Shown: piece after piece, positions 59,102 through 64,000 of the stretch
Numbering within the stretch: the first letter of the stretch is position 1
How the letters are laid out: the number at the start of each line of letters is the position of its first letter
Assembly: GCA_001770205.1 (NCBI GenBank)
Contig: MEQL01000047.1
Span: 80,816 to 144,815, forward strand
Length of the DNA: 64,000 nucleotides
Source: Bdellovibrionales bacterium RIFOXYD12_FULL_39_22
GTDB lineage: Bacteria > Bdellovibrionota > Bacteriovoracia > Bacteriovoracales > Bacteriovoracaceae
Direction of reading: 5' to 3'
Program-made: the position numbers and the translations under genes
The notes under the pieces: generated by a model
What the model saw: the letters and a program-made list of their open reading frames with translations, nothing else
Database searches by the model: none
What the model was told of the DNA's origin: nothing

Positions 59102-59404
59102 ATGCAAAATTCTTCACAATGGAAAAACAAAGTAAACGAAATTTTCCACGTCTGCACTGAGGAATTCAAGCGGACCACGACAATTGGCAAAAAAATGTTT
59201 TATGCTTCTCAAACCAATTCATGCCTAAAAGAAGCCTATGAAGAACTAGGTCTTTTAGTGGCAGAGGCCATGGATAAAAAAGAGTTGCAGTGGGAAAATA
59301 ACAAGGCCAAACGCTTAGTGGATACAATCAAGCAGTGTGAGCGCGATTTATGCGAAATTGATAAAGAAGTTACCAAAGCACGATTTGCGGAGCGAAAAAA
59401 ATAG
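59102..59404 (+). CDS. Small hypothetical helical protein
   Basis: The 100-aa protein is mostly helical, with Lys/Glu-rich sequence and four Cys (C18, C41, C78, C83). It begins MQNSSQWKNKVNEIFHVC and has the segment CLKEAYEELGLLVAEAM, then a coiled-coil-like tail TIKQCERDLCEIDKEVTKAR. GAGGGGG lies about 6 nt before the ATG. It is divergent from tRNA-Leu. I know no family or function. Confidence 0.6.
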   Translation: MQNSSQWKNKVNEIFHVCTEEFKRTTTIGKKMFYASQTNSCLKEAYEELGLLVAEAMDKKELQWENNKAKRLVDTIKQCERDLCEIDKEVTKARFAERKK

Positions 59405-59476
59405 GGAGCAGGCAGGAACAGGTACGTCATACCTTTTCCAAGCACTGCAGAATCAGTTTTTTATTTTTACAAGCAG

Positions 59477-59525
59477 GCGCAAACCAACTTACGCAAGGCC
59501 ATTGGCCTTGCGCTATTTAATAGTT
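59477..59525. repeat. Copy 1 of a hairpin repeat (GCGCAAAC...GGCCATTGGCC)
   Basis: GCGCAAACCAACTTACGC is followed by AAGGCCATTGGCCTTGCGCT and, after six bases, TAGTT. The ACGCAAGGCC/GGCCTTGCGC part forms a perfect hairpin with a very short loop. It lies 3' of the Cys-rich repeat gene (stop at 59529), so it may act as its terminator. A nearly identical copy is at 61893. Confidence 0.75.
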
Positions 59526-59528
59526 CTT

Positions 59529-60209
59529 TTACTCTTTACACAGACCAACTACCTTCTCAATTTCCCAAGAATCATTGCAGCCATATTCCCCAAGCTTCTC
59601 ACAAACTGAAGCAATACAACTCCCTGACACCCCATCTTTACAAAGTGCGCCAACTTTTTCAATCTCCCATTCATCATTGCAACTATATTGGCCAAGTTTT
59701 TCACAGACTACATTTATGCAATGTCCATCAAGATTGTTTTCTTTACAGATACCAACAACTTTTTCAATCTCCCATGAATCATTACAACCATATTCACCGC
59801 GGAATTTACAAATTGTTTTAACACAATCACCATCTACCCGCCCCTTACACAGATCTATTACCTTTTCAATTTCCCAAGAATCATTACACCCATATATGCC
59901 AACGGCATCACACACCGCAGTTACACAGGAGTTATCATCGTGATTCTCCCCATGACAATCACGGCCCGATTTCATTATCGTCGAAAACTGCATCGGCCCT
60001 TGCGTCAGTAAACTTGATTTTTTTTCTGCAACTAGCGCCATTGTTGATTTAATTTTACTCATTTTAAACTGCTCAAAGGCACGCTCGAGTTTTTCATCAA
60101 ATAATTTGACATCTACCTTGCGTAATTTTGTTTTTTCTACATTTGCACTTGAAAGTGAAAATGAAAGTGTACATAATCCCAGAAGTGTTAGTGCAACCAA
60201 TTTGTTCAT
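59529..60209 (-). CDS. Secreted Cys-rich protein with four ~36-residue repeats
   Basis: The 226-aa product has a signal peptide (about 1-22: MNKLVALTLLGLCTLSFSL...), a helical N-terminal part and then four tandem repeats from about residue 90. The repeat is C-x3-C near its start, then GxYGCNDSWEIEKV and LCK. Four conserved Cys per unit suggest disulphide-stabilised modules outside the cytoplasm. The ATG at 60209 has GGGGGAG 4 nt upstream; the longer frame is not supported. I know no named family. The hairpin repeat follows its stop. Confidence 0.7.
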   Translation of the reverse strand: MNKLVALTLLGLCTLSFSLSSANVEKTKLRKVDVKLFDEKLERAFEQFKMSKIKSTMALVAEKKSSLLTQGPMQFSTIMKSGRDCHGENHDDNSCVTAVCDAVGIYGCNDSWEIEKVIDLCKGRVDGDCVKTICKFRGEYGCNDSWEIEKVVGICKENNLDGHCINVVCEKLGQYSCNDEWEIEKVGALCKDGVSGSCIASVCEKLGEYGCNDSWEIEKVVGLCKE

Positions 60210-60229
60210 AAATCTCCCCCTATAAAAAA

Positions 60230-60258
60230 TTAATATGCTCCCCGCGTAAAAACTGCAA
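60230..60258 (-). promoter_or_regulatory. Candidate promoter of the Cys-rich repeat gene
   Basis: On the minus strand TTGCAG (60258-60253) and TATTAA (60235-60230) are 17 bp apart and end about 20 bp before the ATG, leaving a very short leader. The match is 4 of 6 in each hexamer. Confidence 0.4.
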
Positions 60259-60445
60259 AGCATATGCCTGTAAAACCAAGGCCAAAAGTGCATTTGACAT
60301 ATCGCAAGGTGCGGAATGTGTCCCCTAAGTGGCACCAATTGTCGTATGATCTGTTGCTATATAGCGGCAATTTCCTTCTTCGCGTGGCCTGTTGTATGCG
60401 TATACAGGTAAATTCCTTATGAGATTTTTCCACAGGAATATTAGT

Positions 60446-61630
60446 TTAATTACCAATCAATCCTTTTAAAAAAAGATCAGCACTCATCGCAATGCCATTA
60501 TCAACTTTTCTGGTAGGCCCTTCTGGGTAAATTAAATAGGCTGGAATTTTAAGTTTGTTGGCATAAAAATTTAATCCCGAAGGCCATGGAGCTGGAGCAG
60601 CTTTTATTTCAATGATACATTGGGGCCTTAAATCTTTAGCAATTAGAAAATCAACTTCGCGTTTATCTTGATCTCTCAAATAGAACAACTCATATCTGCC
60701 ATGGCCTTGCTCTCGCCATGCTGAACAAGCGGCACTCAACTGAACGGCCATGAAGTTTTCAAATTTGGCACCAATGGCCTCTGCCATTGTCCATTGATAA
60801 AAATACCATTTCTGCTCACGCTTCACCGCACGGTGAATTTTTTGATGAAAAGGCGGCACAAAGAAACCCAAGTATAGCGTTTCAAGTAATCGCAGCCAGG
60901 ATTTAATCGTTATTGGACTAACTTCTAAATCTTCGCCTAAGGATTTATATGAAATTGGCGAAGTTAACCGCTCTGGCAGGAGTCTTGCCATGAGTTCAAT
61001 TTTATCAAGATTTTGTGTGGTAGCAAAGTCGCAAACATCTTCGTAAACGAGTCGCTGAAGATACATATCATTCCATTTTCTTGTAAATTGTTCTCGCCCC
61101 TTTAGATATGGTTCTGGAAAACCTCCAAAGGCCATCAGCTCTTCCAACTTATCAGATCTATTTTTATTTCCTGGAGTCCAATCAGAAAAATTGCGAGGAG
61201 GTGTAACGTGTCTTGCTCCTAATACTTCATCAAAAGTGATTGGCCAAAGTTTGTAGGAGAAATATCGACCTTGCAGACTATCTCCCCCCTTTACATATTG
61301 ATCAAAACGGCCGGCCCCAGTGACGATAAAATCTTCGTTGCGATTTGAAGAGTCATAATAACCCTTCATTAATGTTTTCCAGTTTCGTTTTTTATGAATT
61401 TCATCAAAAATCACTATTTTGTTTTTTTGGGAATCATCCCTGAAAAAATAGGGATCTTTTAAAAAGGCTTTTTTGACCTCTGATGTATCCCAGTTGAAAT
61501 ACCTGTCAGAAAAATTTTTAACGAGATAGGTTTTTCCAACCTGACGAGGGCCGGTAATAAAAGTCATTGGCCCCGTTGGCTCGGCTTCATTCAATGACCA
61601 TGTTGGCAATAATCTATTAATTTCTGTCAT
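60446..61630 (-). CDS. AAA_14 / DUF4143 ATPase (copy 2)
   Basis: The 394-aa protein has the P-loop GPRQVGKTY at 27-35, Walker B IVIFDEIHK, the YSYKLWPITFDEV-type segment, and a DUF4143 half with KREVDFLIAKDLRPQCIIEIKAA, a PD-(D/E)xK nuclease-like end. It differs clearly from the copy at 15.4 kb. The ATG at 61630 is 11 nt from the first operator arm, which implies regulation. Such ATPases are common in horizontally spread cassettes. Its GGCC frequency is native-like. Confidence 0.85.
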   Translation of the reverse strand: MTEINRLLPTWSLNEAEPTGPMTFITGPRQVGKTYLVKNFSDRYFNWDTSEVKKAFLKDPYFFRDDSQKNKIVIFDEIHKKRNWKTLMKGYYDSSNRNEDFIVTGAGRFDQYVKGGDSLQGRYFSYKLWPITFDEVLGARHVTPPRNFSDWTPGNKNRSDKLEELMAFGGFPEPYLKGREQFTRKWNDMYLQRLVYEDVCDFATTQNLDKIELMARLLPERLTSPISYKSLGEDLEVSPITIKSWLRLLETLYLGFFVPPFHQKIHRAVKREQKWYFYQWTMAEAIGAKFENFMAVQLSAACSAWREQGHGRYELFYLRDQDKREVDFLIAKDLRPQCIIEIKAAPAPWPSGLNFYANKLKIPAYLIYPEGPTRKVDNGIAMSADLFLKGLIGN

Positions 61631-61641
61631 GTTAATTATCC

Positions 61642-61703
61642 CGTTAAACGATAGTCTACTATACTTTAACGATCGTAAAACGATAGTAGACTATATTTTA
61701 ACG
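61642..61703. promoter_or_regulatory. Double dyad operator upstream of the DUF4143 ATPase
   Basis: Two similar ~30-bp units lie in tandem. Each is flanked by CGTTAAA/TTTAACG (or CGTAAAA/TTTAACG) and centred on ATAGT-CT-ACTAT or its reverse complement ATAGT-AG-ACTAT. The second core is exactly the reverse complement of the first. On the minus strand TATAGT occurs in both, and a TTGACA lies just upstream at about 61712. The layout suggests a promoter covered by paired binding sites of one dimeric regulator. Confidence 0.8.
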
Positions 61704-61892
61704 GATTGTCAAAAGGGAAACTTCTAAGGCATGCACTGTGAGAGAGTGCAAAGAAGAGTCAAGATATGACATAAAGATTATATTGATCTGTTGAGGGCCT
61801 ATAGTTTCAACTGTTACGAATACGTCAACTATCCAAGGAAAGAAACTGAGTTTTGCCATCTTTTGTTTAAAGCAAAATTGATTGGCGGCAAA

Positions 61893-61941
61893 GCGCAAAC
61901 TAACTTACGCGGCCATTGGCCTTGCGCTCGATAATAGTTTT
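61893..61941. repeat. Copy 2 of the hairpin repeat
   Basis: GCGCAAACTAACTTACGC is followed by GGCCATTGGCCTTGCGCT and, after two bases, GATAATAGTTTT. It matches the copy at 59477 over about 45 bp, with AA missing and one C/T change. It overlaps the last codons of the GNAT gene (stop at 61900), so the C-terminal residues of that protein come from the repeat. Confidence 0.75.
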
Positions 61942-62343
61942 ATTTAATATTACAAATGATATTTTCCTTTTCATCTTTTCGCCTAGGCTTAAAACTTTAT
62001 CAGTTGTTGTATAACCTTTATAGTACCAATTCTTTCTCTTTTTTAAATCAAGCAATGCTGAACGATACAAGGATTTGGCGACTCCACACCCCTGATATTT
62101 TGGATCAACAACGACCGTCCCTAATAGCGCTAGTGTTTTGTCGGGATATGTTCCAATTGAACCTACAACTTTTTTTTCATCTAATGCAACAAACGCGCTC
62201 CCGATTTTGCACATTTTCTTATAGTGGCCCATCATCTCTTTATACATCTGCAAGGAATAAGATCTTATCCTACTAGATTGATCATTTCTATGTGCACTAA
62301 CTTCAATTTCCATCACTCGTTTAATGTCTTTTTTATAATTCAT
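61900..62343 (-). CDS. GNAT family N-acetyltransferase
   Basis: The 147-aa protein has the acetyl-CoA binding motif VVDPKYQGCGVAKSLY (about 75-90, R/QxxGxG/A form Q-G-C-G-V-A) after beta strands AFVALDEKKVVGSIGTYPD. The C-terminal strand is replaced by repeat-derived residues RKANGRVS, so the end may be altered. The gene follows the next GNAT-like gene by 9 bp. The substrate is unknown. Confidence 0.78.
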   Translation of the reverse strand: MNYKKDIKRVMEIEVSAHRNDQSSRIRSYSLQMYKEMMGHYKKMCKIGSAFVALDEKKVVGSIGTYPDKTLALLGTVVVDPKYQGCGVAKSLYRSALLDLKKRKNWYYKGYTTTDKVLSLGEKMKRKISFVILNKTIIERKANGRVS

Positions 62344-62352
62344 TTTCCTTAT

Positions 62353-62829
62353 TTAATGGCCGGTATTCAGAAGTATTTCATGATTAAGATATTTTAATCC
62401 ATCCGCAACACTTCCAACATATTCCCAGGAAGAAACATGAAAGTTCATTTTTTTCATAATCTTGACTAGTTTTTCATCTTTATTTTTTAAATAGAAAGAC
62501 AATTGCTTAACTTTTGGAAAAAAATTACGGATTGCTCTTATCTCTGCCAGAACTACTTCTTTGGATGGAGTCTGTGAAAAATAAAAACTTGATACAAATA
62601 TAAATTTTCTCCCAAAATCATTGGCCACATTTGCACATACAAACTTTTCTAATATCTCGTTCTGGCATGAAACGGCCTTATAAAATTTTTTATCGTCATT
62701 AAAAAAACTTTCAAATCGTTCACGATATTTATTTTGCTTTTCTCTTGGTATTTTTTTCTTTAAATATTCTTTAAAATAATATCTAATTTCTTCTAGTTGC
62801 TTTTCTATGATTATTTGTTGAATCTTCAA
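62353..62829 (-). CDS. GNAT-like hypothetical protein
   Basis: The 158-aa protein lacks a clear acetyl-CoA loop. Its C-terminal third (LSFYLKNKDEKLVKIMKKMNFHVSSWEYVGSVADGLKYL) follows the late GNAT pattern, and the N-terminal half is helical and basic. It overlaps the upstream secreted-protein gene by 4 bp and lies 9 bp before the GNAT gene. The pair could be one enzyme split in two parts or two relatives. Function unknown. Confidence 0.55.
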   Translation of the reverse strand: MKIQQIIIEKQLEEIRYYFKEYLKKKIPREKQNKYRERFESFFNDDKKFYKAVSCQNEILEKFVCANVANDFGRKFIFVSSFYFSQTPSKEVVLAEIRAIRNFFPKVKQLSFYLKNKDEKLVKIMKKMNFHVSSWEYVGSVADGLKYLNHEILLNTGH

Positions 62830-63926
62830 TGCCCCTCCCGGCCAATACTCTGAAGTAGGCGTTCAATATTTCTATACAAATATCTCAAGCGATACTCAAC
62901 CGGGGCACCACTCTCCAAATCTCCATTTTTCTGCAAATAGATCAAACAACTTTTTATTTGCTCTTCGCTATAATTCTGGCGAAGTAAATAGTAATTAATT
63001 CTGGCCGACTTTCGCTTCTCTGGCGAATCTAAATTGTTAATATAATTTTTTACATAATCTGTCTGCGGTGGCTCCATAAAATGGTCACCATAATACTCTC
63101 CTGGATTATCTGTCTCTTGCTTGATTAAAAAATCTAGTTTTTTTTCTAGCTTATCAATCAAACGATCATAGTCTACTACTTCGTAGTCATAATCGCCTAA
63201 TGCATCCGCAATGTACGCCATCACCCACACCGTCGTACGCGGATTATCTATTAGTGCCTCAAACAGCTTTGAAATATCATTGATTTCTTGCTGAGATTTT
63301 CCAATGATCATTGACGTAATAATCAACACCATACGATCCACACGCAAATCTTCGTTACGACATTCCATTAACATCCATAACAATTTATCCAAATGCGAGA
63401 TGCTGGTAACCGCGCCAGCATTTGATAGCATGTTAAATACCGAAACGAGTGAATAATAATTAAGATTAGATTGTTCGTTTTCTAGAATATGGGCCACTTT
63501 CGCATAAATGGCCTCCCCGTCTAATTCGGCCAAGGCCGGTGGCCGCTGCTGGCAATTTACAAGAACTCCTTTAACTGTTCCCACTAGCGACGATCCCACA
63601 AATTCTAATTGGACAGTAGCAAAGTTAAGTGAAATTAAAATTTGCAGATCCAATCCACCATTTTTATTTCGAATTCTTCCGTGAATAACGCCGTCATAGT
63701 TGTCTTGAATGTCTATAAGATTATCATTGCCAAACGCTTCCATAAAATCATTTCGCGCATTGGAATTATTTGTATAATTACTTAAAACCTCAATATCAAC
63801 CTGGCAGCGCAAAGTCCCTGTAAATTGCAAGGCCAGGGAGTTGTCTTCAGCAAATAGATTATGATTAATGAAATTGATCACAAGGAAAAGAAGTGTTAAC
63901 AATGGAATACGCATAGCTTTTCTCAC
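62826..63926 (-). CDS. Hypothetical secreted protein
   Basis: The 366-aa product starts at a GTG with AGGAG 7 nt upstream and a signal peptide (about 1-27, ending NLFA). The mature N-terminal ~120 residues look strand-rich (LQFTGTLRCQVDIEVLSNY, LVGTVKGVLVNC), and the rest is helical, with repeated Leu/Asp/Asn-rich helices like a HEAT- or armadillo-type solenoid. I know no named family. Its end overlaps the next gene by 4 bp, so at least three genes form one operon here. Confidence 0.6.
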   Translation of the reverse strand: MRKAMRIPLLTLLFLVINFINHNLFAEDNSLALQFTGTLRCQVDIEVLSNYTNNSNARNDFMEAFGNDNLIDIQDNYDGVIHGRIRNKNGGLDLQILISLNFATVQLEFVGSSLVGTVKGVLVNCQQRPPALAELDGEAIYAKVAHILENEQSNLNYYSLVSVFNMLSNAGAVTSISHLDKLLWMLMECRNEDLRVDRMVLIITSMIIGKSQQEINDISKLFEALIDNPRTTVWVMAYIADALGDYDYEVVDYDRLIDKLEKKLDFLIKQETDNPGEYYGDHFMEPPQTDYVKNYINNLDSPEKRKSARINYYLLRQNYSEEQIKSCLIYLQKNGDLESGAPVEYRLRYLYRNIERLLQSIGREGH

Positions 63927-63928
63927 AA

Positions 63929-64000
63929 TTAACTCCTGGTGTTTGGATGTAAAGAACTAAATTTAGCTTCTATAGTCTCATCTGAGGATGATGGAGTGTA
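63929..64000 (-). CDS. 3' end of an upstream gene (truncated by window edge)
   Basis: On the minus strand the frame from the right edge reads 23 open codons (SSDETIEAKFSSLHPNTRS at the end) to a TAA at 63929-63931, which overlaps the ribosome-binding site of the next gene. The spacing suits an operon. The fragment is too short to name, and it could be non-coding. Confidence 0.35.
   Translation of the reverse strand, partial: YTPSSSDETIEAKFSSLHPNTRS

Noticed and set aside
60230..60433. 67-aa minus-strand frame between the Cys-rich gene and the ATPase
   Set aside because: Atypical composition, GTG start without ribosome-binding site, and it runs through a promoter candidate.

Overview
The window is about 64 kb of AT-rich, densely coded chromosome from a Gram-negative bacterium. 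Evidence for an outer membrane includes LptF/G, lytic transglycosylase D, a BamE-like lipoprotein, outer-membrane barrel candidates and many lipoproteins. The mix of a sigma-54 activator, a FliL-like protein, RodZ beside a PilF-like lipoprotein, a bifunctional Rel and many Sel1/TPR/lipoprotein genes fits Bdellovibrionota (Bacteriovorax-like). That placement is an inference from gene families, not from a marker search. The palindrome GGCC is very common in most genes (22 in the 1.5 kb prpD by hand count) and is a useful compositional signature.

Layout. 1-3.4 kb: a truncated nucleoside kinase, a protein with a possible HEPN motif, and PlsC. 3.4-8.1 kb: a propionate/2-methylcitrate operon (3-hydroxyacyl-CoA dehydrogenase, PrpD, PrpB, PrpC) ending in a 12-bp-arm hairpin. 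8.1-12.2 kb: a membrane haem-c sensor, a HepT/MntA toxin-antitoxin pair, a lipoprotein and a Sel1-repeat protein. 12.2-17.2 kb: nitrilase, UDP-glucose dehydrogenase, a lipid-flippase-like membrane protein and a DUF4143 ATPase. 17.3-22.8 kb: LepA, a HAMP/PAS protein and KtrA-KtrB. 22.9-29.4 kb: an RlmD-like methyltransferase, a PilF-like lipoprotein, RodZ, LptF/G, PepA and TrmL. 29.4-35.5 kb: envelope and unknown genes with MltD and Lgt. 35.7-38.5 kb: the conserved rplU-rpmA-obgE-rsfS-rlmH block. 38.7-44.1 kb: an exported small heat-shock protein with OsmC, a solute symporter, malic enzyme and a DUF218 protein. 44.1-51.6 kb: Rel, Gmk, YicC, a BamE-like lipoprotein, a FliL-like protein, a sigma-54 activator and EngB. 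51.6-56.9 kb: an apparently foreign island with a giant 14-repeat lipoprotein and a second envelope protein. 56.9-64 kb: a CapD-type dehydratase, tRNA-Leu(CAA) with a clear sigma-70 promoter, a Cys-rich repeat secreted protein, a second DUF4143 ATPase behind a striking double dyad operator, two GNAT-like proteins and a secreted protein of unknown role.

Most of the window is housekeeping. The accessory and less explained parts are 8.1-12.2 kb, 51.6-56.9 kb and 59.1-64 kb. No CRISPR array, rRNA, prophage or intact insertion sequence was seen.
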